A DNA stretch of 64,000 nucleotides. Origin: Beijerinckiaceae bacterium (GTDB taxonomy: Bacteria > Pseudomonadota > Alphaproteobacteria > Rhizobiales > Beijerinckiaceae). Shown piece after piece: positions 53,557 through 62,947 of the stretch. Below the pieces are notes generated by a model. It worked only from the letters and a program-made list of their open reading frames with translations, was not told the origin of the DNA and did not search any database. Where the stretch lies: positions 62,001 through 126,000 of the forward strand of contig WSYC01000017.1 of assembly GCA_009773635.1 (NCBI GenBank), given 5' to 3'. How positions within the stretch are numbered: position 1 is the first letter of the stretch; the number at the start of each line of letters is the position of its first letter. The translations under genes were made by a program, and so were the position numbers.

Positions 53557-54690
53557 ATGACATTTTGGATCCTCGTTCTCTTGCTGATCGCCTTGGCGAT
53601 CGCCCTTGTGCTCTGGCCACTGATCGTTGGCGGCACAGGGCCGGAGCGTCTTGAGCAGGCGGTCGCCTTCTATGAGGCCCGCAAGAACGAACTCGTCCGC
53701 CAGCACGAAAACGGCGATATCACCGAAGACGAGATGAATGCAGCGCTGGCCGAGCAGGCGCGCGCGTTGCTGGCGCTTTCGCGTAACGAGAAGACCCGCG
53801 GCGCCGGCGAGGCCGCGCATTCGGTGCGTCGCCGAAAAATGGCAACCCTGTTGATGCTGCTCGGAATTCCCGCCCTTTCGACGGCAATCTATCTTCGGAT
53901 CGGAGCGCCAAACCTGCCGGATGTTCCGCTCGCTTCGCGGCAGACCGCGCCTCAAAACTTTGATGTTGCGACCGCGTTGCAGAAAATCGAGGCGCATCTG
54001 GCCAAAAACCCCGACGATGTACGGGGCTACGAGGTGGTCGCTCCGGTTTATCTGAAAGCCGGGCGCTTCTCCGATGCCGCCAATGCCTATCGGCGCGTGG
54101 TGATATTATCGGGCGAAACACCGGAGCGTCTGTCCGATCTCGCAGAGAGCCTTGTAGCCATGGGTAACGGCGTCATTAGCGCAGAGGCGCGTCAGGCGTT
54201 CGAACGCGCGGTGAAACTTGACCCGGATTTCGCAAAACCGCGGTTTTATCTCGCCCTGGCTCGAGAGCAGGACGGCGATGTCGCAGGTGCACTTGCCGAT
54301 CTCAGGAAAATTGCATCCGATTTGCCGGAAGGGCCGGCTCGCATGCGGGTCAACGCCGAGATCGAGCGTTTCGAGGCCGAAGGCAAGACCGCGCCTGCTG
54401 TGCCACGAGGCAACGCCGCCGAGGCCATTGCCGGGTTGCCGCAGCAGGAGCGGGAGGATGCCATCAAGGGCATGGTCGATGCCCTCGACACCCGCCTGAC
54501 AGCAGGGGGGGGCACGATCGAGGAATGGCGACGGCTCATTCAGTCCCGCCTGGTAATGAACCAGCGCGAGCTGGCGCGCGCGGCACTCGACAAGGCCCGC
54601 ACCGCCTTCGTTGGGAATGCGGCCGCACTCGTCGAACTCGACGCCATGGCAGAGCTGATGCGTACGCTCCCCGAGGCCAAGACGCCATGA
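53557..54690 (+). CDS. ccmI: Cytochrome c biogenesis protein CcmI
   Basis: A 377-residue protein with an N-terminal membrane helix ([20 protein letters not shown]), another near residue 93-110, and a C-terminal TPR domain. CcmI chaperones apocytochrome c to the heme ligation complex CcmFH. The pattern [20 protein letters not shown] is typical. A gap of about 200 bases separates it from feuQ and may contain a promoter. The next gene, ccmE, begins 28 bases after its stop. Confidence 0.9.
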   Translation: MTFWILVLLLIALAIALVLWPLIVGGTGPERLEQAVAFYEARKNELVRQHENGDITEDEMNAALAEQARALLALSRNEKTRGAGEAAHSVRRRKMATLLMLLGIPALSTAIYLRIGAPNLPDVPLASRQTAPQNFDVATALQKIEAHLAKNPDDVRGYEVVAPVYLKAGRFSDAANAYRRVVILSGETPERLSDLAESLVAMGNGVISAEARQAFERAVKLDPDFAKPRFYLALAREQDGDVAGALADLRKIASDLPEGPARMRVNAEIERFEAEGKTAPAVPRGNAAEAIAGLPQQEREDAIKGMVDALDTRLTAGGGTIEEWRRLIQSRLVMNQRELARAALDKARTAFVGNAAALVELDAMAELMRTLPEAKTP

Positions 54691-54718
54691 TTGGACAGGG
54701 CAGCGGCGGGGGGGAATC

Positions 54719-55177
54719 GTGACACGCAAACAGAAGCGCCTTGCACTTATTCTTGGACTTGGTGCCGTCCTTGCGGTCGCGCTCGGGTTGATCCTGACGG
54801 CGCTGCGGGACCAGATCGTGTTTTTCCGTTCTCCGACCGAGGTTGCGCAAGGCAAGGTCAAGCCCGGCGAGGCGTTCCGGTTGGGTGGGCTCGTGGAGGC
54901 CGGCAGTGTCCAGCGCGAGACTGGCCAAATCGTCCGGTTCTCGGTGACGGACGGGGCGACCACCGTCAAGGTCACGTATCAGGGCCTGCTTCCGGATTTG
55001 TTCCGGGAAGGGCAGGGCGTTGTGACCGAGGGGCGGCTCGATGCTTCCGGCAGTTTCACCGCGACCAATGTGCTCGCCAAGCACGATGAGAATTACATGC
55101 CGCGCGAGGTCGCGGATTCACTGAAGAAGCAGGGTGTATGGCGGGATGACGCCCCGGCGAAGGGGAGCAAGCCATGA
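54719..55177 (+). CDS. ccmE: Heme chaperone CcmE
   Basis: A 152-residue periplasmic heme carrier of the OB fold. The N-terminal anchor ([19 protein letters not shown]) is followed by the heme-binding H122 and Y126 in [10 protein letters not shown], which covalently bind heme. It overlaps the ccmF ATG (ATGA-type). The initiation codon is GTG (54719) after GGGGGG. Confidence 0.95.
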   Translation: MTRKQKRLALILGLGAVLAVALGLILTALRDQIVFFRSPTEVAQGKVKPGEAFRLGGLVEAGSVQRETGQIVRFSVTDGATTVKVTYQGLLPDLFREGQGVVTEGRLDASGSFTATNVLAKHDENYMPREVADSLKKQGVWRDDAPAKGSKP

Positions 55178-57147
55178 TTGTCGAACTTGGCCATTTTGTC
55201 CTTGTTCTTGCGCTTGTCGTGGCGCTGTTCCAGGCCAGCGTGCCGGTGTGGGGGGCGCTTCGGCGCGATGATGTGCTGGTGCGCCTCGCGCCACGGGCGG
55301 CGGTCCTGCAGTTCTTGCTGGTTGCTGCGTCCTTTGCGGCACTGACCTATGCCTATCTCGGGTCGGATTTTTCGGTTCTCAACGTTTTCCAGAATTCCCA
55401 TTCGCTCAAGCCGGCGATCTACAAATGGAGCGGGGTCTGGGGCAATCATGAAGGGTCCATGCTGCTCTGGGTCCTGATTCTTGCGCTGTTCGGGGCGGCC
55501 GTGGCACTGTTCTCGCGCAATCTGCCCGCGGACATTCTGGGGGTGACGCTGGCGGTTCAGGCGATGATCGCCTCCGCGTTCCTCGCGTTCCTGCTCTTCG
55601 CGTCCAATCCCTTTATCCGTATTCCGCAAGCGCCGTTCGAGGGGCAGGGGCTCAACCCGGTGCTGCAGGACCCCGGGTTGGCGATCCATCCGCCGCTGCT
55701 TTATCTGGGGTATGTCGGTTTTTCGATCGTGTTTTCCTTTGCGGCGGCGGCGCTCATTCTCGGGCGGGTCGATGCGGCCTTCGCGCGCATGGTGCGACCC
55801 TGGACGCTGGCGGCCTGGATCGCGCTCACGCTCGGTATCGCGATGGGGTCTTACTGGGCCTATTATGAACTCGGCTGGGGCGGTTACTGGTTCTGGGACC
55901 CGGTGGAGAATGCCTCGCTGATGCCGTGGATGACCGGCACGGCGCTGCTCCACTGCGCGATCGTGATGGAGAAGCGCGAGGCGCTGAAGACCTGGACCAT
56001 CCTGCTGGCGATCATCACCTTCTCGCTCTCCCTGCTCGGCACCTTCCTCGTTCGCTCGGGTGTGTTGACCTCGGTGCATGCCTTCGCGGTCGATCCGGAG
56101 CGCGGGCTGTTCATCCTCGTCATTCTGATCGCCTTTATCGGCGGCAGTTTTGCTCTGTTCGCCGCCCGCGCCCGCGCCATGGAAGGCGGGGGGCTGTTCG
56201 CGCCCGTCAGTCGGGAAGGGGCGCTCGTTTTCAACAATCTCTTCCTGTCGGTTGCCGCGCTCGCTGTCTTTATCGGGACACTCTACCCGCTGCTGCTTGA
56301 AGCGCTCAACGGCGCGAAGATTTCCGTCGGCGCGCCGTTCTTCAATCTGACCGCCGTTCCCCTGATGATCCCGCTGTTTGTGGTGATCCCGATCGGCCAG
56401 AAGCTGGCGTGGAAGCGGGGAGATCTGCTGGGCGCGCTCCAGCGGCTCTGGTGGATTGCGGCAGCAGTGCTCTGTGCTGTGGCCGCCGGCGCCTTTGCGC
56501 TGGGAGGCGGGCCCGTTCTGGCGCTCGCCGGAATCGCGCTGGGGCTCTACCTCGTTCTGGGTGCGCTCGACGACATCGTCGAGCGTTCGGCGAGATCGGG
56601 ATTCTCGCACGTATTCGCCCGCCTGAGCGGAATTCCGCGTGCGGTGTTTGCCATGGCAATTGCGCACGCTGGTGTTGGAGTCATGGTCATCGGGATTGCC
56701 GCGACGGCCTTCGAGCAGGAGAAAATCGTCTCGATGCAACCTGGCGAAACGATCAGGCTCGGTGCTTTCAACCTGACATTGAACGGGCTGACCACTGAGG
56801 CGGGGCCGAATTATGCGTCGGTTGGCGCGCGCTTTTCCTTGCGGAACGAGACCGGGGTGATCGCTGACCTAACACCCGCGAAGCGGACCTATGTCGGCCG
56901 GCAGATGCCGACATCCGAGGTCGCGCGCTATCGCTACGGGTTCAGCGAGGTCTATCTCGCGATGGGCGAGACCTCCGAGGGAAACCGGGTCGATCTGCGT
57001 GCCTATGACAAGCCTTTCGTGCTTCTGATCTGGCTTGGGCCGGTTCTGATGGCGCTCGGCGGGCTGCTGTCGCTGTCCGACCGGCGCTTGCGTGTCGGCG
57101 CGCCCAAACGCGCGGCCCGATCTCCCCAACCGCAACCGGCGGCCTAA
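55174..57147 (+). CDS. ccmF: Heme lyase subunit CcmF
   Basis: A 657-residue polytopic membrane protein of the cytochrome c heme lyase. It has the WWD motif region [18 protein letters not shown] and conserved histidines in [17 protein letters not shown] and HHA-type loops. CcmF with CcmH attaches heme from CcmE to apocytochromes. It overlaps ccmE by 4 bases. Confidence 0.95.
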   Translation: MIVELGHFVLVLALVVALFQASVPVWGALRRDDVLVRLAPRAAVLQFLLVAASFAALTYAYLGSDFSVLNVFQNSHSLKPAIYKWSGVWGNHEGSMLLWVLILALFGAAVALFSRNLPADILGVTLAVQAMIASAFLAFLLFASNPFIRIPQAPFEGQGLNPVLQDPGLAIHPPLLYLGYVGFSIVFSFAAAALILGRVDAAFARMVRPWTLAAWIALTLGIAMGSYWAYYELGWGGYWFWDPVENASLMPWMTGTALLHCAIVMEKREALKTWTILLAIITFSLSLLGTFLVRSGVLTSVHAFAVDPERGLFILVILIAFIGGSFALFAARARAMEGGGLFAPVSREGALVFNNLFLSVAALAVFIGTLYPLLLEALNGAKISVGAPFFNLTAVPLMIPLFVVIPIGQKLAWKRGDLLGALQRLWWIAAAVLCAVAAGAFALGGGPVLALAGIALGLYLVLGALDDIVERSARSGFSHVFARLSGIPRAVFAMAIAHAGVGVMVIGIAATAFEQEKIVSMQPGETIRLGAFNLTLNGLTTEAGPNYASVGARFSLRNETGVIADLTPAKRTYVGRQMPTSEVARYRYGFSEVYLAMGETSEGNRVDLRAYDKPFVLLIWLGPVLMALGGLLSLSDRRLRVGAPKRAARSPQPQPAA

Positions 57148-57150
57148 GTC

Positions 57151-57648
57151 ATGAGTACGATGCGGGTTCTCGTTCTGGCTCTGGTGCTGGCGGCTTCCAG
57201 CCCCGCGCTGGCGGTGCGCCCCGGCGAGCAATTGCCGGACGAAGCGCAGGAGGCACGGGCACGCCGGCTTTCGGCGGAATTGCGCTGCCTTGTCTGTCAG
57301 AACCAGTCGATCGACGATTCCGATGCTTCGCTCGCGGTTGATCTACGACGACTGGTGCGCGAACGCATTCTGGCCGGCGACAACGATCAGGCGATCCGGA
57401 CGTTTCTCGTCGCACGGTACGGCGAATTCGTGCTGCTGAAGCCGAGATTCTCGCTGCAGACTCTGGTGCTCTGGGGCCTTCCGGGCGTCGCGCTTGTGCT
57501 GGGAGCGGGCGCGGCCTTCCGCCTGTTCCGCCGCCGCCGGGCGGTCGCAGAAGCCGGGGGAGTGGATGAGCCGGATATGCCCGCCACGCTTTCTACCGCC
57601 GAGCAGGAAGAACTCGACCGGCTCTTGGCAGGGAAGCCGCGCGGGTGA
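57151..57648 (+). CDS. ccmH: Cytochrome c thiol oxidoreductase CcmH
   Basis: A 165-residue thioredoxin-like membrane protein with a signal or anchor helix, the CxxC motif C46/C49 in RCLVCQNQSIDDSD, and a C-terminal helix. It reduces apocytochrome cysteines before heme ligation. It is the last gene of the ccm group; unlike in many rhizobia no degP follows. Confidence 0.93.
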   Translation: MSTMRVLVLALVLAASSPALAVRPGEQLPDEAQEARARRLSAELRCLVCQNQSIDDSDASLAVDLRRLVRERILAGDNDQAIRTFLVARYGEFVLLKPRFSLQTLVLWGLPGVALVLGAGAAFRLFRRRRAVAEAGGVDEPDMPATLSTAEQEELDRLLAGKPRG

Positions 57649-57885
57649 TCCTTCCATCTGGCGAGCGGCGGCAGATTACCAAGAGTTCATCCATTCGACA
57701 GGTGAGCGCAACCGCAGGCCGGTTACAAGAAAGCTGTGTCTCGCGGCTTGGTTTTTCGGTTTCCCCCGTCGCCCCCCGCTCCGGATTTCCTGCCGCGAGA
57801 CCGCCAATTTCCATTGTCGGCCTTGACGCCCGCGCCGCACGATGGCGTTCTTCTGCCCAGCGAAATTCAGGATAGACGCCGCCGC

Positions 57886-58566
57886 ATGAAAATCCTCGTG
57901 GTTGAAGACGATGCGGATGCCGGCCGTTATCTTGTACGGGCACTCGGCGAATCCGGTCATATTGCGGACCTGGCCGCCGACGGCGAGGCGGGCCTCGAGA
58001 TGGCGATGGCCGGAAGCTACGACGTCTTGATCATCGACCGGATGCTGCCGAAGCGCGACGGGCTTTCCCTGATCATGGCGCTGCGCGCCGACAAGCGCAC
58101 GACACCGGTGCTGATCCTCTCCGCACTTGGGCAGGTGGACGATCGCGTGCTGGGCCTTCGGGCCGGAGGGGATGATTATCTCACCAAACCGTACGCTTTT
58201 ACCGAATGCCTCGCGCGGGTAGAAGCGCTCGCGCGCCGGCAGAACCCGCAGAGCGCGCAGCTCATCTACCGGGTTGGCGACCTCGAACTCGACCGGCTCG
58301 CGCACCGCGTGACGCGCGGCGGCGAGGATATCCTGCTCCAGCCGCGCGAGTTTCGCCTGCTCGAATATCTGATGCGCCACGCCGGGCAGGTGGTGACGCG
58401 GACGATGCTGCTCGAGAACGTCTGGGACTATCATTTTGATCCGCAGACCAACGTGATCGATGTCCATATCTCGCGGCTGCGTGGCAAGATTGACCGGGGG
58501 CAGGGAGCTTCGCTGCTGCATACGGTGCGCGGTGCCGGCTACATGATCCGCGACAATGGGCGCTGA
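57886..58566 (+). CDS. OmpR-family response regulator
   Basis: A 226-residue regulator with a receiver domain (D51 in LIIDRMLP, K near 101 in LTKPYAF) and a winged-helix output domain (QPREFRLLEYLMRHAGQVVTR). Its start ATG 57886 is 237 bases from ccmH; the longer ORF is leader. The next kinase gene overlaps its end by 11 bases, indicating a two-component pair. The signal sensed is unknown. Confidence 0.88.
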   Translation: MKILVVEDDADAGRYLVRALGESGHIADLAADGEAGLEMAMAGSYDVLIIDRMLPKRDGLSLIMALRADKRTTPVLILSALGQVDDRVLGLRAGGDDYLTKPYAFTECLARVEALARRQNPQSAQLIYRVGDLELDRLAHRVTRGGEDILLQPREFRLLEYLMRHAGQVVTRTMLLENVWDYHFDPQTNVIDVHISRLRGKIDRGQGASLLHTVRGAGYMIRDNGR

Positions 58567-59995
58567 ACGCAGCCTTGCCGCTGCGGCCGGGCGGGTCTTC
58601 CGCACGACGGCGTTCAAGCTTTCCGCCGTCTATCTGCTGATCTTCATCGTCTTCGCGGTGTTCGTGCTCGGCTATCTCGCCTGGAATACCCGGCGCTTGC
58701 TCGATGCGCAGATCACCGAGACCATCACCAGTGAGATCAGCTCCCTCGCAGATCAATACAATCAGGGGGGTGTGCGCCGCCTCATCACGGTGATGGAGCG
58801 TCGGGGGCGGCAATCCGGCTCGTTCATCTATCTGCTGGTGGACCCCAAGGGCGATTCCGTCACCGGCAACGCCATCCTGCGCGTTCCGGCGCTCGACCAG
58901 CGACCCGGCTGGATCGAGGCCCGTTTCAACTGGCCGGATGAGCCGGAAGACATTCGGCACGAGGCCAAGCTCCGGGTTTTCCTGCTGCCTTCCGGCCTCC
59001 GGCTGTTCGTGGGGCGTGACCTTGAGGAACGCGCCCGCCTTGGCGAAGTCATCCGCCGCGCGCGCGGGTGGTCGCTGTTCATGGTTTTGCTGCTCGGCGG
59101 GTTCGGGGCCTGGTTTGTGACCAAGCGCGTTCTCGGCCGTGTCGATGCCATCGCGGCCTCCAGCGCCCGGATCATGGAGGGCCATCTGACCGAGCGCCTT
59201 CCGGTCTCCAATACGAATGACGAATTTGACCGGCTCGCGTTGCATCTCAACCAGATGCTGGACCGAATGGGCGAACTGATGGCGGGCCTACGCGCGCTGT
59301 CCGACAATGTGGCGCATGATCTCAGGACGCCGCTGACGCGGCTTCGCAGCGGCGCCGAAGAAAGCCTCAGGCGGGCAACAACGCTGGAAGAGGGGCGTGA
59401 AGGGCTGGAGCGGGCAATCGAGGAATCGGATCACCTCATCCGGATTTTCGATGCCCTGCTGATGATCGCACGGGCAGAAACCGGCAATCTCGCGACATCC
59501 TTGCAGGATATTACCCTCGATGAGGCGCTTTCCAGCATCGCGGAACTTTACGAGCCCCTGGCAGAAGAGGCCGGCATGCCGCTGAAACTTGCCGTTGAGC
59601 CTGGCTTGAGCGTGCAGGCCAACCGCGAGCTTCTCGGGCGGGCATTGTCCAATCTGATCGACAATGCCCTGAAATATGGGCATCCGGCGCCTGAAAGCGA
59701 AGCGCGGCCCGAAATCGTGCTCGCCGCGACCAGAGTGGGCGCGACGATCGAGCTTTCGGTGTCGGATCGTGGCCCCGGTGTTCCCGAAGCGGATCGGGAG
59801 CGTGTGATCGAGCGCTTCGTGCGGCTTGACCAAAGCCGGGCCAAGCCGGGCTTCGGGCTGGGGCTCAGCCTCGTCGCGGCGATCGCCAAACAGCATGGTG
59901 GACAGATCAGGCTTGAGGATAACGCGCCGGGGTTGCGTGTGGTCCTTGTCATGCCGATCGGGAATGTGAATGATTGCAAGGATGTCACAGCCTGA
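58556..59995 (+). CDS. HAMP-domain sensor histidine kinase
   Basis: A 479-residue sensor with two membrane helices (about 23-45 and 175-195), a periplasmic sensory domain, HAMP, H254 in NVAHDLRTPLTRL, and HATPase (LIDNALKYG, SDRGPGVPE, FGLGLSLVAAIA). It overlaps its regulator gene by 11 bases, and its stop lies inside the start of glnE, so the three are probably co-expressed. Locus shape is conserved in rhizobia. Confidence 0.88.
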   Translation: MGAERSLAAAAGRVFRTTAFKLSAVYLLIFIVFAVFVLGYLAWNTRRLLDAQITETITSEISSLADQYNQGGVRRLITVMERRGRQSGSFIYLLVDPKGDSVTGNAILRVPALDQRPGWIEARFNWPDEPEDIRHEAKLRVFLLPSGLRLFVGRDLEERARLGEVIRRARGWSLFMVLLLGGFGAWFVTKRVLGRVDAIAASSARIMEGHLTERLPVSNTNDEFDRLALHLNQMLDRMGELMAGLRALSDNVAHDLRTPLTRLRSGAEESLRRATTLEEGREGLERAIEESDHLIRIFDALLMIARAETGNLATSLQDITLDEALSSIAELYEPLAEEAGMPLKLAVEPGLSVQANRELLGRALSNLIDNALKYGHPAPESEARPEIVLAATRVGATIELSVSDRGPGVPEADRERVIERFVRLDQSRAKPGFGLGLSLVAAIAKQHGGQIRLEDNAPGLRVVLVMPIGNVNDCKDVTA

Positions 59996-62924
59996 TTGTT
60001 CGCTCCCAGTTTTGCCGCTCGCCGCATGCGTCAGGTGCACTCCGAAATCCGGCAAGGCGGGCGCGCGGCGCGTCGCCGATCTCTGCGCCTCGGAGGAAGG
60101 AGCCGAACTTGCGCCAATTGTTGCGCGCTCTCCGGCTGTTGGCGAACTTCTGGCCGGGATCGCGGAGGGTTCGCCTTATCTCTGGCGGCTGATCCAGCGC
60201 TGGCCGGAGCGCGCGGTCTCGTTGCTGAACCAGCCGGTCAGCACGTCGCTTGCCGCCGTTCTTGCCGAAACGCGCGCGGCGGGTGATCTTGACGATCAAG
60301 CTGCTGCGATGCGCGGGCTGCGGCATGGGAAGGCAAAAGCGGCGCTCCTCATCGCCCTTGCTGATCTTGGCGGGCTCTACACCACCGTCGAGGTCATCGA
60401 GGCGCTCTCCGACTTCGCGGATGCCTCGGTGCAGGCGGCCTTGCGCTTTGGCCTCAACGAGGCCGTACGGGCGGGGCGGATATCGCCACCCGACCCTGCC
60501 AGCCCCGAACAGGGGCTAGGGCTTTTCGTGCTCGCGCTCGGCAAGCATGGCGCGCGCGAACTCAACTATTCCTCCGATATCGATCTGACGGTCTTCTATG
60601 ACCCCGAATGCCCCGGCCTCGCCTCGGCGGAGGATGCGCAGCAGGAGGCGATCACGCTCGTCAAGGGCATCGTCAAGCTGCTCAACGAGCGCAACGCGGA
60701 TGGCTATGTCCAGCGCGTTGACTTGCGGCTGCGGCCGGATCCCGGGCTGACGCCGATCGCGATGCCGGTGCAGGCGGCGCTCGGTTATTACGAAACCGTA
60801 GGCCAGAACTGGGAGCGCGCCGCGAATATCAAGGCGCGGCCGGTGGCGGGGGATATCGTTGCGGGGAAGGCCTTCATCAAGGAGATGGAGCCCTTCATCT
60901 GGCGCAAGTATTTCGATTATGGCGCCATCGCCGATATCCATGCCATGAAGCGGCAGATCTACGCAGTGCGGGGCCATGAGCAGATCACGGTGCCGGGGCA
61001 CGATCTCAAGGTCGGGCGCGGCGGCATCCGGGAGATCGAGTTCTTCGTTCAGACACAGCAGCTCGTCTACGGCGGTCGGCGCCCGACCCTCAGAGGCGCA
61101 CGCACGCTCGATATGCTCGCCGAACTGGCGCGGGAGGGTTGGGTAGCGCCGGAGGCGGCAATAGAGCTTGCCGGTGCCTACTGCTTCCTGCGCGATCTCG
61201 AGCATCGCGTGCAGATGGTCAATGATGAGCAGACCCAGAAGCTGCCCAAGAATGAAGACGAGCTGGCTGCGCTTGCCCGGCTGGCGGGGTTCACCCGTGC
61301 CGGGCTCGACAAGGCGCTGCTCAAGGAAATGCGGATCGTCGAACGGCACTACGCACGCCTGTTCGAGGCCGTGCCGGGGCTCGCCTCGGAGGCGGGCAGC
61401 CTCGTTTTCACCGGCGTAGAGGATGATCCTGAAACCCTGAACACGCTGCGGCGGCTCGGATTCCAGCGCCCGGAAATGGTCGCTGAGACGGTGCGTGGCT
61501 GGCATTTCGGTCGCCGGCAGGCTGTGACCACGCCGCGCGCCCGCGAAATCGTTACCGAGCTGGTGCCGGGGTTGCTCGAAGCCTTCGGCAATTCATCCGA
61601 TCCAGACGGCGCGCTCCTGACTTTCGACAACGCGCTCCAGCGCATGCCGGCAGCCGTCGAGCTGTTCTCGATCCTGAAGAACAACGCAGACCTGCTGCGG
61701 CTTTTTGCCGAAATTCTCGGCACGGCGCCGCGGCTGTCGGATATCGTGGCATCGAACCCGCATGTGCTCGATGTGCTCGTCGACCCGGAGTTTGTTCGGG
61801 GTACGTCAATTGACGCGACCTACGCCCGGATTGCGCCGAGGCTGGAACGGGAGACGGACTTCGAGCTTTTTCTCGACCGGGCCCGGGAACTTGCCCGCGC
61901 CGAGCGCTTCCTGCTTGGCACACGCGTGCTCTCCCGCGTGCTGCCGCTGTCTGAGGCGGGGCTGGCACATACGGTGATCGCCGAGACCTTCCTGACGCTG
62001 GTCTTGCGACGCACGCGGGCCGAATTCGCGATCCAGTACGGCGAAATCGAAGGCGGGCGGATGGTGCTGCTCGGCTATGGCAAGGCCGGCTCGCGCGAGA
62101 TGACCGCCAACTCCGATCTTGATCTCGTCGTCATCTACGATGCGCCGCCGGATGCGATGTCGGACGGACGTCGTAGCCTCATGCCGGCGGAATATTTCGC
62201 CAAGCTCACCCAGCGCCTGATTTCCGCGCTCTCGGCCCAGATGCGGACCGGGACGCTCTACGAGATCGATCTGCGCCTGCGCCCTTCCGGTCGCAAGGGG
62301 ACGGTTGCGACCTCGATCGCGGGGTTCAAGGACTACCAGATCACAGAAGCCGAAGCATGGGAACATATGGCACTCTCTCGCGCCCGCGTGCTGGCGGGTG
62401 ATGACGATCTTGCGGCAAGGCTCCGCGCGGTGATTGCCGAAATTCTCACCCGCCCGCGCAGCGAGAAGACCGTCAAGGCCGAGGTTTCCACCATGCGCGG
62501 GCTGATGGCGCGCGAGAAGCCGGGGCGGAACGCCTTCGATGTCAAGGATTGGCCCGGCGGGCTGGTGGACTGTGAGTTCATCGCGCAGACCTTGCTGCTG
62601 CTGCATTCGGCCGCGCATCCCGATCTCGTCGGGTTCGGCACGCTCGGCACGCTGGAAGCGGCGGGGCGGCTCGGGCTCCTGTCCGCCGAGGATTGCGAGA
62701 CGCTGTGCCATGGCTGGCAGCTCCAGAGCGCGCTCACGCAGGCGACGCGGCTTTGCATTTCCGGGCCGTTCGACGAGAAGGAGGCCAGCGCCGTCTTCAA
62801 GCGGCGGCTCGCGGCGCTGATGGATCTGCCGGATTTTGCCTTCCTGACGAACGAGCTGACGACGACCCAGAAGAAGGTGCGCGCGATTTTCGAGCGCCTG
62901 ATCGGCAAGGTGAAAGCCGGCTGA
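59970..62924 (+). CDS. glnE: Glutamine synthetase adenylyltransferase GlnE
   Basis: A 984-residue bifunctional enzyme adding and removing AMP from glutamine synthetase, linking nitrogen status to its activity. Two nucleotidyltransferase domains are seen: GKHGARELNYSSDIDLTVFYD in the N-terminal (deadenylylating) half and GYGKAGSREMTANSDLDLVVIYD in the C-terminal half. Full length equals the family. The start is ATG 59970 or 59982, overlapping the kinase gene. A nitrogen-regulatory link to the neighbouring kinase is not evident. Confidence 0.95.
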   Translation: MIARMSQPDCSLPVLPLAACVRCTPKSGKAGARRVADLCASEEGAELAPIVARSPAVGELLAGIAEGSPYLWRLIQRWPERAVSLLNQPVSTSLAAVLAETRAAGDLDDQAAAMRGLRHGKAKAALLIALADLGGLYTTVEVIEALSDFADASVQAALRFGLNEAVRAGRISPPDPASPEQGLGLFVLALGKHGARELNYSSDIDLTVFYDPECPGLASAEDAQQEAITLVKGIVKLLNERNADGYVQRVDLRLRPDPGLTPIAMPVQAALGYYETVGQNWERAANIKARPVAGDIVAGKAFIKEMEPFIWRKYFDYGAIADIHAMKRQIYAVRGHEQITVPGHDLKVGRGGIREIEFFVQTQQLVYGGRRPTLRGARTLDMLAELAREGWVAPEAAIELAGAYCFLRDLEHRVQMVNDEQTQKLPKNEDELAALARLAGFTRAGLDKALLKEMRIVERHYARLFEAVPGLASEAGSLVFTGVEDDPETLNTLRRLGFQRPEMVAETVRGWHFGRRQAVTTPRAREIVTELVPGLLEAFGNSSDPDGALLTFDNALQRMPAAVELFSILKNNADLLRLFAEILGTAPRLSDIVASNPHVLDVLVDPEFVRGTSIDATYARIAPRLERETDFELFLDRARELARAERFLLGTRVLSRVLPLSEAGLAHTVIAETFLTLVLRRTRAEFAIQYGEIEGGRMVLLGYGKAGSREMTANSDLDLVVIYDAPPDAMSDGRRSLMPAEYFAKLTQRLISALSAQMRTGTLYEIDLRLRPSGRKGTVATSIAGFKDYQITEAEAWEHMALSRARVLAGDDDLAARLRAVIAEILTRPRSEKTVKAEVSTMRGLMAREKPGRNAFDVKDWPGGLVDCEFIAQTLLLLHSAAHPDLVGFGTLGTLEAAGRLGLLSAEDCETLCHGWQLQSALTQATRLCISGPFDEKEASAVFKRRLAALMDLPDFAFLTNELTTTQKKVRAIFERLIGKVKAG

Positions 62925-62947
62925 GGGCGGGTCAGCCTCGCCTGATC

